From NCBI RefSeq assembly GCF_041908905.1, contig NZ_JAYREK010000011.1, positions 40,531 to 104,530 of the forward strand: a DNA stretch of 64,000 nt, written 5' to 3'. The notes beneath the pieces were generated by a model, which was not told the DNA's origin, did no database searches, and saw only the letters and a list, made by a program, of their open reading frames with translations. Origin of the DNA: Zoogloea sp041908905. GTDB taxonomy: Bacteria; Pseudomonadota; Gammaproteobacteria; Burkholderiales; Rhodocyclaceae. Positions 16,061 through 24,662 of the stretch are shown here, piece by piece; position 1 is the stretch's first letter; each line of letters starts with the position of its first letter. Position numbers and translations under genes: made by a program.

Positions 16061-16576
16061 ATGCAATACCGTTCCCTCCTCGCCGCCGGCCTCGCCGTGC
16101 TGATGCTGGCCGCCTGCGGCAGCGTCTCGAAGAAGAAGGAAAGCGTTTACCGTCACGAACACTTCGCCCCCGACTCGCCCTTCGAGCTGTCCTTCGACGT
16201 GCCGCCCGCCGCCGCCTGCGACGCCGGCCGGCGCGCGCTGCTCAGCCAGGGCTACGTGATCGAGGAGGTGCGGACCGACTGGGTCAAGGCGCGCAAGTTC
16301 TTCCAGCCCGAGACCAGCGTCCACCTGCAGCTCAACTTCACCTTGTCGTGCCTCGCCGAGGGCGAGGGCTCCGAGGTCTTCGCCAACGCCCGCGAGGTGC
16401 GTGACGAGCTCAAGTCCACCTCCAGCAGCGCCGGCGTCAGCGTGGCCGGGGTCGGCTCCGTCAACCTGCCCCTCGGCACCAGCGGCGCCAGCCTCGTCAA
16501 GGTGGGCGAGCAGACCATTACCGATTCCGAGTTCTACGGGCGCTTCTTCGCCCTGATGCAGACCTTCATACGATGA
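16061..16576 (+). CDS. DUF2242 family lipoprotein
   Basis: A 171-residue protein starting at the ATG at 16061. The first 20 residues are a lipoprotein signal with lipobox LAAC. The rest matches the DUF2242 pattern: DSPFELSFDVPPAAACDAGRRALLSQGYVI, a middle beta-rich part with RKFFQPE, and a C-terminal SVNLPLGTSGASLVKVGEQTITDSEFYGRFF. The function is unknown. It is probably anchored to the outer membrane on the periplasmic side. Its stop overlaps the start of the transglycosylase gene, suggesting co-translation and a cell-envelope role. Confidence 0.85.
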   Translation: MQYRSLLAAGLAVLMLAACGSVSKKKESVYRHEHFAPDSPFELSFDVPPAAACDAGRRALLSQGYVIEEVRTDWVKARKFFQPETSVHLQLNFTLSCLAEGEGSEVFANAREVRDELKSTSSSAGVSVAGVGSVNLPLGTSGASLVKVGEQTITDSEFYGRFFALMQTFIR

Positions 16577-17814
16577 TGAAAACCCGTTTTCACGGGCTCG
16601 CCCGCGGCCGGCGGCTGTCGCCGCTGCTGGGCGGGCTGGTGCTCGCGCTGGGCCTCGCGGCCCCTGCCCGGGCGGCCGACACGCCCGATCCGGCCCGCTT
16701 CGCTCCCTGCCTCGCCGAGCTCAAGCCCGGCGCGCTGGCCCGCGGCGTCTCGCCGGCTGGCTACGAGCAGCTCACCGCCGGCCTCGCCCCCGATCTCAAG
16801 GTGCTCGACTTCCTGGACTACCAGCCCGAGTTCCGCACCCCGATCTGGGACTACCTCGCCGGCCTGGTGGACGACGAGCGCGTCGCCGACGGCCAGGCCA
16901 TGCTCAAGCAGTGGCGCGACACCCTCGCCGCGGTCGCTACCCGCTACCGGGTCGACCCGGCCACGGTGGTTGCCGTGTGGGGCGTCGAGAGCAACTTCGG
17001 GCGCAACTTCGGCAGCCGGCCGCTGCTCACGTCGCTGTCCACCCTGTCCTGCTACGGGCGCCGGCAGGCGTACTTCCGCGGCGAGTTCTTCGATGCCCTC
17101 AAGATCGTCGATGCCGGCGACGTGAAGCGCGAACAGCTTACCGGCTCCTGGGCCGGCGCCTTCGGCCACACCCAGTTCATGCCGTCTACCTTCCTGCGCC
17201 TGGCCGTCGACTTCGACGGCGACGGCCGCCGCGATCTGGTCGGCAGCGTGCCCGACGCGCTGGCCTCCACTGCCAACTTCCTCCGCAAGGCCGGCTGGCG
17301 CGATGACGAGGTGTGGGGTTACGAGGTGCGCCTGCCCGTCGGCTTCGACGCCAGCGGCGCCGGCCGCCGCAACAAGCAGCCCTTGTCGGCCTGGAGTGCC
17401 CGCGGTCTCACCCGCGTCGACGGCAGCCCGCTGGCGGGCGAGGGCAGCGCCGGCCTGCTGCTGCCCGCCGGCGGCAAGGGCCCGGCCTTCCTGGTGTTCC
17501 GCAACTTCGACGCGATCTACGGCTACAACGCCGCCGAAAGCTACGCGCTGGCCATCGCCCACCTCTCCGACCGCCTGCGCGGCGGCGGCCCCTTCGCCAC
17601 CCCCTGGCCCACCGACGACGCCGGCCTGTCCCGCGCCGAGCGCCGCGAGGTGCAGACCCTGCTTGTCGCCCGCGGCCACGCCATCGGCACCGTCGACGGC
17701 ATGCTCGGCGACGCCAGCCGGGCGGCGATCCGCGTCGAGCAGCAGCGCCTCGGCCACGCCGTGGACGGCCGCGCCGGCCAGAAACTCCTCCGCGCCCTCA
17801 AGGAAAACCGTTGA
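16573..17814 (+). CDS. Lytic murein transglycosylase, MltB type, with peptidoglycan-binding domain
   Basis: A 413-residue exported protein. The signal peptide spans about residues 1-35 (ending APARAA). The SLT_2/MltB catalytic domain contains VWGVESNFGRNFGS with catalytic Glu E139, then LSCYGRRQAYFRGEF and GSWAGAFGHTQFMPS. The last 60 residues (LLVARGHAIGTVDGMLGDASRAAI) form a PG_binding_1 domain. It cleaves the glycan strand of peptidoglycan with 1,6-anhydro formation in the periplasm. There is no lipobox, so it is soluble rather than a lipoprotein like MltB itself. It overlaps the DUF2242 gene upstream and queF downstream. Confidence 0.92.
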   Translation: MMKTRFHGLARGRRLSPLLGGLVLALGLAAPARAADTPDPARFAPCLAELKPGALARGVSPAGYEQLTAGLAPDLKVLDFLDYQPEFRTPIWDYLAGLVDDERVADGQAMLKQWRDTLAAVATRYRVDPATVVAVWGVESNFGRNFGSRPLLTSLSTLSCYGRRQAYFRGEFFDALKIVDAGDVKREQLTGSWAGAFGHTQFMPSTFLRLAVDFDGDGRRDLVGSVPDALASTANFLRKAGWRDDEVWGYEVRLPVGFDASGAGRRNKQPLSAWSARGLTRVDGSPLAGEGSAGLLLPAGGKGPAFLVFRNFDAIYGYNAAESYALAIAHLSDRLRGGGPFATPWPTDDAGLSRAERREVQTLLVARGHAIGTVDGMLGDASRAAIRVEQQRLGHAVDGRAGQKLLRALKENR

Positions 17815-18647
17815 TGAGCACCGCCCCCGAAGCCTCGCCCCTGGGCAAGGCCGTCGCCTACGCCGAGCACTACGATCCGTCCCTGCTGTTCCCCATCCCG
17901 CGCCAGGGCAAGCGCGCCGAGATCGGCCTCGCCGAGGCCGCGCTGCCCTTCGTCGGTGAGGACATCTGGAACGCCTACGAGCTCTCCTGGCTCGACCTCC
18001 GCGGCAAGCCGGTGGTGGCGCTGGCCCACTTCATCGTGCCGGCGGTGTCGCCCAATCTGATCGAGTCCAAGTCGCTCAAGCTCTACCTCAACTCCTTCAA
18101 CCAGACCCGCCTGGCGGGCGTCGACGCGCTGGTCGCCACGCTCACCCGCGATCTCTCCGCCGCCGCCGGCGCGCCGGTGGGGGTGCATGTGGCGCCCCTG
18201 TCGACCCGTCCCCAGCGCCCGATGGGCTACCCCAAGGGCATCCTCCTCGACGGGCTCGAGATCGACGTGGACCGCTACACCCCCGCGCCCGCGCTGCTCA
18301 CCGCCGATAGCGCGCGTGCGCCGGTCACCGAGACCCTGTATTCCCACCTCCTCAAGTCCAACTGCCTGGTCACCGGCCAGCCGGACTGGGCGATGCTGGT
18401 GGTGCGCTACACCGGCGCCCCCATCGACCGCGAAGGCCTGCTGCGCTACATCATCTCCTTCCGCCAGCATAACGAGTTCCACGAGCAGTGCGTCGAGCGG
18501 GTGTTCGTCGACATCCTGCGCCAGTGCCAGCCCAGCGCCCTGTCGGTGTTTGCCCGCTACACCCGGCGCGGCGGGCTCGACATCAACCCCTACCGCCGCA
18601 CCCCCGGCATGCCGGTGCCGGCCCCCTTCGCCGAGATCCGGCAGTAA
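17814..18647 (+). CDS. queF: NADPH-dependent 7-cyano-7-deazaguanine reductase
   Basis: A 277-residue QueF of the long, bimodular (E. coli YqcD-like) type. It reduces preQ0 to preQ1 in queuosine biosynthesis for tRNA modification. Motifs are ELSWLDLRGKP and ESKSLKLYLNSFNQTR (the NADPH-binding QueF motif region), and LLKSNCLVTGQPDWA with the catalytic Cys and Asp. The start at 17814 overlaps the transglycosylase stop by one base (TGATG). Other queuosine genes are not in the window. Confidence 0.96.
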   Translation: MSTAPEASPLGKAVAYAEHYDPSLLFPIPRQGKRAEIGLAEAALPFVGEDIWNAYELSWLDLRGKPVVALAHFIVPAVSPNLIESKSLKLYLNSFNQTRLAGVDALVATLTRDLSAAAGAPVGVHVAPLSTRPQRPMGYPKGILLDGLEIDVDRYTPAPALLTADSARAPVTETLYSHLLKSNCLVTGQPDWAMLVVRYTGAPIDREGLLRYIISFRQHNEFHEQCVERVFVDILRQCQPSALSVFARYTRRGGLDINPYRRTPGMPVPAPFAEIRQ

Positions 18648-18654
18648 GCGTTCC

Positions 18655-19695
18655 ATGACCCACTCCGACCTGCTCCAGCGCGACGTCCCCCTCGACGCCC
18701 TCAACACCCTGCGCCTGCCGGCCCGTGCCGCCTGGTTCGCGGCCGTGCACGATGTGGACCAGCTCCGCGCGATCCTCGACGACCCGCGCATCCAGGGCTT
18801 GCCGCGGCTGGTGCTGGGGGGTGGCTCCAACCTCGTGCTGGCCGGCGACTTCGACGGCCTCGTGCTGCAGGTGGCCTTCAAGGGCCGCAGCCGGGTGCAG
18901 GAGGACACCGACGCCTGGTACGTGCGGGCCGGCGGCGGCGAGAACTGGCACGACTTCGTGCGCTGGACCCTCGAGATGGGCTGGCCGGGCCTCGAGAACC
19001 TGTCCCTGATCCCGGGCACGGTGGGCGCCGCGCCGGTACAGAACATCGGCGCCTACGGCCTCGAGCTGGCCGAGCACTTCTACAGCCTGCGCGCCTACGA
19101 CCTCGAAACCGGCAAGACGGTGGGCTTCGACAAGGCCGACTGCCGCTTCGGCTACCGCGACAGCTTCTTCAAGCGGCATCCGGGCCGCTACCTGATCGGC
19201 GCCGTCACCTTCCGCCTGCCCAAGGCCTGGACCCCCGTCACCGCCTACGCCGACGTGGCCAGGGCCCTCGCCGCCGAAGGCATCGCCGAGCCGACGCCGC
19301 TGCAGGTCTCGGACGCGGTCATCGCGATCCGCCGCGCCAAGCTCCCCGACCCGGCCGAGATCGGCAACGCCGGCAGCTTCTTCAAGAACCCGGTGGTCTC
19401 CGCCGATGTCCATGCCCGCCTCGCCGCGCTCCACCCGGGCCTGCCCCGCTATCCCCAGCCCGACGGTAGCGTGAAGCTCGCCGCCGGCTGGCTGATCGAG
19501 CAGGCCGGCTGGAAGGGCCGCCGCCTCGGCCCGGTGGGCTGTTACGAGCGCCAGGCGCTGGTGCTGGTGAACCACGGCGGCGCGACCGGTGCCGACGTGC
19601 TTGCCGCGAGTGCGGCGGTGCGCGCCGACGTGTTCGCCCGCTTCGGTGTCGAGCTCGAGCCCGAGCCGGTCTTCGTGGGCGGGGCGCCGGCCTAA
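18655..19695 (+). CDS. murB: UDP-N-acetylenolpyruvoylglucosamine reductase
   Basis: A 346-residue type I MurB, of E. coli-like length. It reduces UDP-GlcNAc-enolpyruvate to UDP-MurNAc in cytoplasmic peptidoglycan synthesis using FAD and NADPH. Motifs are NTLRLPARA, LGGGSNLVLAGDFDGLVL (FAD pyrophosphate loop), IPGTVGAAPVQNIGAYG, GNAGSFFKNPVV with the catalytic Ser, and EPEPVFVGG with the catalytic Glu near the C-terminus. It lies seven bases downstream of queF, probably the same transcript as polA-proximal envelope genes. Confidence 0.97.
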   Translation: MTHSDLLQRDVPLDALNTLRLPARAAWFAAVHDVDQLRAILDDPRIQGLPRLVLGGGSNLVLAGDFDGLVLQVAFKGRSRVQEDTDAWYVRAGGGENWHDFVRWTLEMGWPGLENLSLIPGTVGAAPVQNIGAYGLELAEHFYSLRAYDLETGKTVGFDKADCRFGYRDSFFKRHPGRYLIGAVTFRLPKAWTPVTAYADVARALAAEGIAEPTPLQVSDAVIAIRRAKLPDPAEIGNAGSFFKNPVVSADVHARLAALHPGLPRYPQPDGSVKLAAGWLIEQAGWKGRRLGPVGCYERQALVLVNHGGATGADVLAASAAVRADVFARFGVELEPEPVFVGGAPA

Positions 19696-19752
19696 AGCTT
19701 TCCGGCGGGGTGCCGAAGAATCCCGGATATCCAACGACTCCCGGAGAACCCC

Positions 19753-20319
19753 ATGACTGCCACTGAAGACCGGCGCGGCACCAGCGCCCACAGCCCCGAC
19801 CTCGACTGGAGCCAGGTCCGCGAGACCGTGCTGATGCTCGAACTGGCCGTCGGCCAGATCGAATCCGCCCTCAAGGAGGGCAACAGCTCGGTGGAGGTCC
19901 TCACCGACTCCTTCACCTCGATGGCCGGCTACATGCGCATGATGGGCTCGGCCCTCGAGCAGCTGCCCGACACCCCGGCCACCGCCCAGCTCAAGGAGTC
20001 CCTGATCGGCCACGCCGGCGAAGTGGCCGGCCGCGTGCAGCGCTCCATCGTCGCCTTCCAGTTCTACGACAAGCTCAGCCAGCGCCTCGCCCACGTCTCC
20101 CACAGCCTGCAGGCCCTCGGCACCCTGGTCACCGACCAGCGCAAGCTCTACAACCCCTTCGAGTGGGTCGCGCTGCAGGAGAAGATCCGCGCCAAATACT
20201 CCACCCGCGAGGAGATCGAGATGTTCAACGCGGTGATGCAGGGCGTGCCGGTGCACGAGGCCCTCGAAACCTATAAGGCCGAGATGAAGGACAAGGGCGA
20301 CGACGTCGAATTGTTCTGA
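19753..20319 (+). CDS. Helical protein with a CheZ-like Asp-x3-Gln motif
   Basis: A 188-residue, predominantly helical protein without signal peptide or membrane segment. I do not recognise a named family. The segment IVAFQFYDKLSQRLAHV places Asp and Gln four residues apart on a predicted helix, resembling the catalytic FQDLTGQ of the CheZ phosphatase; the flanking heptad-like helices would suit a four-helix bundle. The C-terminal NPFEWVALQEKIRAKYSTREEIEMFNAVM is conserved-looking and could be a partner-binding tail. If the likeness is real, it would dephosphorylate a response regulator. No chemotaxis gene is nearby. Its ATG follows CCGGAGAACCCC. Confidence 0.6.
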   Translation: MTATEDRRGTSAHSPDLDWSQVRETVLMLELAVGQIESALKEGNSSVEVLTDSFTSMAGYMRMMGSALEQLPDTPATAQLKESLIGHAGEVAGRVQRSIVAFQFYDKLSQRLAHVSHSLQALGTLVTDQRKLYNPFEWVALQEKIRAKYSTREEIEMFNAVMQGVPVHEALETYKAEMKDKGDDVELF

Positions 20320-20507
20320 GACATGCAAATGGCGCTACGGCGCGGATCGTGCGCGTCATTCCGCTGCTCGCCGTGCTGCGGTGCGGCGCCGCTCCCCATG
20401 GCGCGCCCGGGCCGCTCGCGGCGTGTTCCTTGCATGTTCTGGCGGGTATCGGGTTGTCTTTCCGGCGGGCCGTTTTGTAAGCGGAAGATATTCCCGGTGG
20501 GCCGCGC

Positions 20508-20536
20508 TTCATGCCGTCGTGCAAAGGCCGTACACT
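20508..20536 (+). promoter_or_regulatory. Possible sigma70 promoter for the cupin gene
   Basis: TTCATG and TACACT are separated by 17 bases, 39 bases before the cupin ATG. The -10 is good and the -35 mediocre. The rest of the 255-base gap from 20320 shows nothing else I can support. Confidence 0.35.
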
Positions 20537-20574
20537 GCGCGGATCGTTGTTTCCACCCAGCCTGGCCTGCCGCA

Positions 20575-20934
20575 ATGCCATCCGTCATTCATTTTTCCGA
20601 CCCTGCCCCCGATCCCGTCGAAGACCGTCCGGCGCTGAGCCGGGCGATCGGCACGCCGCCCCTGCGGCTGACCTCCGAACGCTACAGCGCCGAGGACGGC
20701 GCCCTGTCCGTCGGCGACTGGGAATGCGAGCCCGGCGCCTGGCGGATCGCCTTCCATCCGGGGCGCCACGAGTTCTTCCAGGTGCTCTCCGGCCGCCTGC
20801 GCATCATCGATACGGCGGACAACGCACGGGAGTTCGGGCCGGGCGACGCGGGCGTCATCCCGGCGGGTTTCATCGGCACCTTCGAGGTGATCGAGCGCGT
20901 CAGGAAGCGCTACGTGATGCTCGACCGGGCCTGA
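20575..20934 (+). CDS. Cupin-domain protein (DUF861/EutQ-like)
   Basis: A 119-residue single-domain beta-barrel protein. The start at 20575 is chosen because the upstream frame is low-complexity and lacks a ribosome site. WECEPGAWRIAFHPGRHEFFQVLSGRLRI and FGPGDAGVIPAGFIGTFEV follow the DUF861 cupin pattern, in which a Trp/His-lined pocket binds small molecules. A complete His3-Glu metal site is not evident. Enzymatic function is unknown. It stands alone between the CheZ-like gene and a convergent OmpA gene. Confidence 0.75.
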   Translation: MPSVIHFSDPAPDPVEDRPALSRAIGTPPLRLTSERYSAEDGALSVGDWECEPGAWRIAFHPGRHEFFQVLSGRLRIIDTADNAREFGPGDAGVIPAGFIGTFEVIERVRKRYVMLDRA

Positions 20935-20977
20935 GCCCGGCCTGGGCCGGGCCGGATCGAGGCCCGGAAGCTTGCGC

Positions 20978-21631
20978 TCAGCGGGCCGCGGCGGCCTCGG
21001 CGACAAAGACCTCGATGCGGCGGTTCCTGGCGCGGCCGGCCTCGCTGCCGTTGTCGGCGACGGGCTCCCGCGAGCCACGGCCGGCGATCTCGATGCGGCC
21101 CTGGGCCACGCCGCGGTCGGTCAGGTAGTCGCGGGCGCTGGCGGCGCGGTCCAGCGACAGCGGGTTGTTGATCGCGTCCGAGCCCTTGCTGTCGGTGTGG
21201 CCGATGATGCGCACGTTGGTGGCCGGGTTGTCCTTGAGGGTCTGGGCGAAGCGGTCGAGGATGGGGCGCATCTGCGGCTTGATCGCCGCCTTGCCGCTGT
21301 CGAAGGAGATGTCGCTCGGGATCTCGAGCTTCAGCTGGTTGTCGGCGGTGCGCGTCACGTCCACGCCGGTGCCGGCGGTGGCCTGGGCCATGGCCTGGCG
21401 CTGGGCCTCCATGTGCTGGGACCACACATAGCCGCCGAGGGCGCCGACGCCGGCTCCGATGGCCGCGTCCCGGCCGGTCTTGTTGCCGCCGGTGGCCTTG
21501 CTGATCACCGCCCCGCCGAGCGCGCCGATGCCGGCGCCGAGGGCGGTGTTGCGCTGGGTTTCGGTCATGTTGGCGCAGGCGCCCAGGACCAGGGAAGAGA
21601 GCAGGGTAAGCAGGACGAGGCGTGATCGCAT
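20978..21631 (-). CDS. OmpA-family lipoprotein with glycine-zipper segment (YiaD-like)
   Basis: A 217-residue outer-membrane lipoprotein. The signal ends in lipobox LGAC (Cys about 19). Two glycine-zipper stretches follow (GAGIGALGGAVIS; GAGVGALGGYVWS). The C-terminal OmpA domain (about residues 100-215) holds FDSGKAAIKPQMRPILDRFA and HTDSKGSDAINNPLSLDRAASARDYL, ending with NRRIEVFV, the peptidoglycan-binding signature. It tethers the outer membrane to peptidoglycan. ACGGAG precedes the ATG. Confidence 0.9.
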   Translation of the reverse strand: MRSRLVLLTLLSSLVLGACANMTETQRNTALGAGIGALGGAVISKATGGNKTGRDAAIGAGVGALGGYVWSQHMEAQRQAMAQATAGTGVDVTRTADNQLKLEIPSDISFDSGKAAIKPQMRPILDRFAQTLKDNPATNVRIIGHTDSKGSDAINNPLSLDRAASARDYLTDRGVAQGRIEIAGRGSREPVADNGSEAGRARNRRIEVFVAEAAAAR

Positions 21632-21709
21632 CAGGTTTCTCCGTGGGGGTTCAAGAGGGGATGGTCCGGGATCGGACCGCCGCCGGCGCGGAAGGTGCCC
21701 GGGGCGGCA

Positions 21710-22585
21710 TCAGGCCGGGCCCGCCGGCGGGCCCGCGTCGGGCTGCTGGACCCGCAGCACGCAGGCGCCGAACAGGAAGATCTGCGCCGACCAGTATATC
21801 CACACCAGGATCGCGGCCAGCGAGCCGGCGGCGCCGTAGGCCGACGCCACGCCGGTGCGCGCCAGGTACAGGGCGATGAGGTAGCGCCCCACCGCGAACA
21901 GCCCGGTGATGACGGCCGCGGCGGGCAGCGCGTCGCGCCAGCGGATGCCCTGCCGGGGCGCCAGCCGGGCCAGCAGCAGCGCGAACAGGGCGGCGCTGGC
22001 CGCGTTGACCAGTAGCAGGTCGACGGCGCCGGCGAGCGCCCCGTACCAGGCGTGGCCCGCGCCGAACCAGGCCAGCGCGGCGCTCAGCGCCGCCTCGGCC
22101 ATCAGCGTGATGGCGAGCAGGAAGCCGACGCCCAGGGCCAGCGCGAAGCCCGTCAGGCGCCCGATGACGAGCCCGCGCAGGCCGGCCGTCGGTGCCTCGT
22201 CGGCGCCCCACAGGCGCCGAAGGGCCGCCTGCAGTTCGAGGAACACCGCGCTGGCGCCCACCACCGTGGTGCCGATGGCAATCCAGGCGGCGATGCCGGG
22301 GCCGGTGACCCGGGCCAGCGCCGCGTCGGCGAGGGATTTCATGGCCTTGGCCTCGGATTCGCCGAAGAAACGCTCCAGATAGGCGTAGATCGCCGCGTGG
22401 GCTTCGTCGGTGCCGAGCAGCAGGGCCACCCCGGCGGTCACCACCACCAGCAGCGGCGCCAGCGAGAACAGGGTGTAGAAGGCCACCGCCGCCCCGTGGC
22501 GCGGGCCGTCGCGGCCGATGAAGCGCCGGCCGGCGGGCAGCAGGCAGCCGCCCAGGCCCCTCCAGCCGCGAGTCTCAGCGGCCAT
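21710..22585 (-). CDS. YihY/BrkB-family inner-membrane protein
   Basis: A protein of 291 residues from the ATG at 22585; longer in-frame readings begin in sequence rich in Arg with no family likeness. About six membrane helices are visible: AVAFYTLFSLAPLLVVVTAGVALLL, IAAWIAIGTTVVGASAVFL, then LALGVGFLLAITLMA, VDLLLVNAASAALFALLLA, ALPAAAVITGLFAVGRYLIALYL and SLAAILVWIYWSAQIFLFGA. LQAALRRLWG and GAAGSLAAILVWIYWSAQIFLFGA are family hallmarks. The function is unproven; the old names (ribonuclease BN, BrkB) were misassignments. It lies upstream of the OmpA gene on the same strand with a 78-base gap. Confidence 0.9.
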   Translation of the reverse strand: MAAETRGWRGLGGCLLPAGRRFIGRDGPRHGAAVAFYTLFSLAPLLVVVTAGVALLLGTDEAHAAIYAYLERFFGESEAKAMKSLADAALARVTGPGIAAWIAIGTTVVGASAVFLELQAALRRLWGADEAPTAGLRGLVIGRLTGFALALGVGFLLAITLMAEAALSAALAWFGAGHAWYGALAGAVDLLLVNAASAALFALLLARLAPRQGIRWRDALPAAAVITGLFAVGRYLIALYLARTGVASAYGAAGSLAAILVWIYWSAQIFLFGACVLRVQQPDAGPPAGPA

Positions 22586-22782
22586 GGGAAGCCCCCGCTC
22601 GTCGTGCCTGCCAGCCGTTGTCCGGGGCCATAGTGGTTCTCCTTGACGGTCGCGGCGCTGCCGCCGCGATGCCTGCATTCTAGCGCCGTCCGCCATGGGG
22701 ACCGCGCCCGAGTACAGCATGATGGACTATGCTCCGGGTGTAGCCCCGCCGGCGGGGCGGGCAACGAACAGGGAGATCCGCG

Positions 22783-23802
22783 ATGACCGTGTCCATCCCC
22801 GAAACCATGCGCGCGATGGTACTCCACCGCCCCGGCGAGGCGCTGCGCCTGGAGATCCGCCCGGTGCCCCGGCCCGGGCCCGGCCAAGTGCTGCTGCGGG
22901 TCGAGGCCTGCGGGGTGTGCCGCACCGACCTGCACCTCATCGACGGCGAGCTCCCCGACCCGCGGCTGCCCATCATCCCCGGCCATGAGATCGTCGGCCG
23001 GGTGGCGGCCTTGGGCGAGGGTGTCGCCGGTTTCGTCCCGGGCCAGCGCATCGGCGTGCCCTGGCTCGGCTGGACCTGCGGCCATTGCCGCTACTGCCTG
23101 AGCAGCCGTGAGAACCTCTGCGATGCGGCCCGCTTCACCGGCTACCAGATCGACGGCGGTTACGCCGACTACACGCTGGCGGACGCCCGCTATTGCTTTC
23201 CGCTGGCGGATGCCGCGGTTCAGGCGGCCACGCAGGCCCCGCTGCTGTGCGCCGGCCTCATCGGCTATCGGGCGCTGCGCCTCGCCGAGGGAGCGGAGCG
23301 GGTGGGCATCTACGGCTTCGGCGCGGCGGCGCACATCGTGGCCCAGGTGGTCCGTCACCAGGGCCACCGCTTCTACGCCTTCACCCGGCCGGGGGACGTG
23401 GACAGCCAGGCCTTCGCGCGGGCCCTCGGCGCGGCCTGGGCCGGCGAGGCGGGCCAGGCGCCGCCCGAGGCCCTCGACGCGGCGATCATCTTCGCCCCCG
23501 CCGGCCCGCTGGTGCCGGCGGCCCTCAAGCAGCTCGAGAAGGGGGGCCGCCTCGTCTGCGCCGGCATCCACATGAGCGACATCCCGGGCTTCCCGTATGC
23601 CGACCTGTGGGGCGAGCGCAGCATCCGCTCGGTGGCCAACCTCACCCGCCAGGACGGCCTCGAGTTCCTCGCCCTCGCGCCGCGCATCCCGGTGCAGACG
23701 TCGGTGACGGTCTTTCCCCTCGAAGAGGCCAACGCGGCGCTCCTGCGGCTGCGGCGGGGCGCGCTGCAGGGGGCGGCGGTGCTGGAGATGGGGCGCGGTT
23801 AG
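22783..23802 (+). CDS. Zinc-dependent alcohol dehydrogenase
   Basis: A 339-residue medium-chain dehydrogenase of the class named AdhA in Proteobacteria. The catalytic zinc ligands are seen in CGVCRTDLHLIDGE and PGHEIVGRV. The structural zinc lobe is present as CGHCRYCLSSRENLCD. The cofactor domain has GIYGFGAAAHIVAQV, with the Gly-x-Gly-x-x-Ala variant. It oxidises primary alcohols or reduces aldehydes with NAD(P)H in the cytoplasm; the natural substrate is unknown. GGGAG precedes the ATG. It is divergent from the YihY gene. Confidence 0.92.
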   Translation: MTVSIPETMRAMVLHRPGEALRLEIRPVPRPGPGQVLLRVEACGVCRTDLHLIDGELPDPRLPIIPGHEIVGRVAALGEGVAGFVPGQRIGVPWLGWTCGHCRYCLSSRENLCDAARFTGYQIDGGYADYTLADARYCFPLADAAVQAATQAPLLCAGLIGYRALRLAEGAERVGIYGFGAAAHIVAQVVRHQGHRFYAFTRPGDVDSQAFARALGAAWAGEAGQAPPEALDAAIIFAPAGPLVPAALKQLEKGGRLVCAGIHMSDIPGFPYADLWGERSIRSVANLTRQDGLEFLALAPRIPVQTSVTVFPLEEANAALLRLRRGALQGAAVLEMGRG

Positions 23803-23873
23803 CCGGCCGGCGGCCGGGCTGGGCTATGCTTGGCGGCCGACCACCGGGGCCCGCCCCTTTCCGGAACCGCCAG

Positions 23874-24449
23874 ATGCCTGCTTCTCCGCCCCCACGTCCG
23901 TCCCGCCCTGCCGCCCGCGCCGGCGGCTGGATCCTGCCGGCGCTGTTCTGGACCGGCCTCATTGTGCTCGGCACCGCCGCGGCGAGCTGGTGGCTGGGCT
24001 CGCCACGGGGCAGCAAGGCCTTCGAGGTGATCGACGGCGACGTGCTGGAGCTGCGCCTCGGGCGGGGCGGCCACTATGAGGTCGGTGGTGCGGTGGCGGC
24101 GGTGCCGGTGCGCTTCATCGTCGATACCGGGGCCAGCCTGACCTCCATCCCCCAGGCGCTGGGCGAGCGGATCGGCATCCGCGCCTGCCCGGCCGTGGGC
24201 TTCGACCTGAGCCGCGACGACGAGCCGGGCTGTTGCCGTCCGGAGGTCTTCCGCACCGCCAACGGCAGCGTCGAGGCCTGTGTCGCGCGGGTGCCGTCGG
24301 TCCGCTTCGGGGCCTTCGAGCTGCGCAACCCGCGGGTGGCGGTGATGCCCGGCATGGACGGGCAGGCCCTGCTGGGAATGGATGTGCTGCGGCATTTCAG
24401 CCTGAGCCAGGAGGGTGGCCGCCTGAGGATCTCGCGGGCGGCGCGCTGA
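23874..24449 (+). CDS. Membrane-anchored retropepsin-like aspartic protease (clan AA)
   Basis: A 191-residue protein starting at 23874. One N-terminal transmembrane helix (about residues 21-42, WILPALFWTGLIVLGTAAASWW) is followed by a periplasmic retroviral-type aspartyl protease fold. FIVDTGASLTSIPQALGERIGI contains the DTG catalytic loop, and ALLGMDVLRHFSL is the conserved second-lobe motif. One DTG implies that a dimer makes the active site. This is the TIGR02281 family; its substrates are not established. Three Cys near CCRPEVF may form disulfides. Confidence 0.85.
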   Translation: MPASPPPRPSRPAARAGGWILPALFWTGLIVLGTAAASWWLGSPRGSKAFEVIDGDVLELRLGRGGHYEVGGAVAAVPVRFIVDTGASLTSIPQALGERIGIRACPAVGFDLSRDDEPGCCRPEVFRTANGSVEACVARVPSVRFGAFELRNPRVAVMPGMDGQALLGMDVLRHFSLSQEGGRLRISRAAR

Positions 24450-24662
24450 CCTGCCACCGCATCTCTGCGGGCAGACACAGAGGCGGCGGCGGAGGTTACA
24501 CTAGCGGTGCGACAAGGACGCGGCGGGACTGCCGGCCAACCCTCGGCAGGCCAGTCCGGGTTTGAGAAAGCTCAAGCCACGTCGATCCCGGTTCGCATAG
24601 GCTGCAATCTCGACAAGGGCGCGCCAAGCGCTCAATCCCTCGCCACAAAAAAGGAGAACCCT

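Noticed and set aside
13417..16062. Very long open frame (881 codons) antisense to polA
   Set aside because: It is a by-product of high GC and codon bias in polA. The translation is rich in Gly/Ala/Val/His/Arg without motifs, and the sense strand has a complete polymerase.
24450..24662. Small RNA or riboswitch upstream of the hemerythrin gene
   Set aside because: Some self-complementary segments exist (for example GCCGGCCAACCCTCGGCAGGC), but I could not match them to a known class or a terminator.
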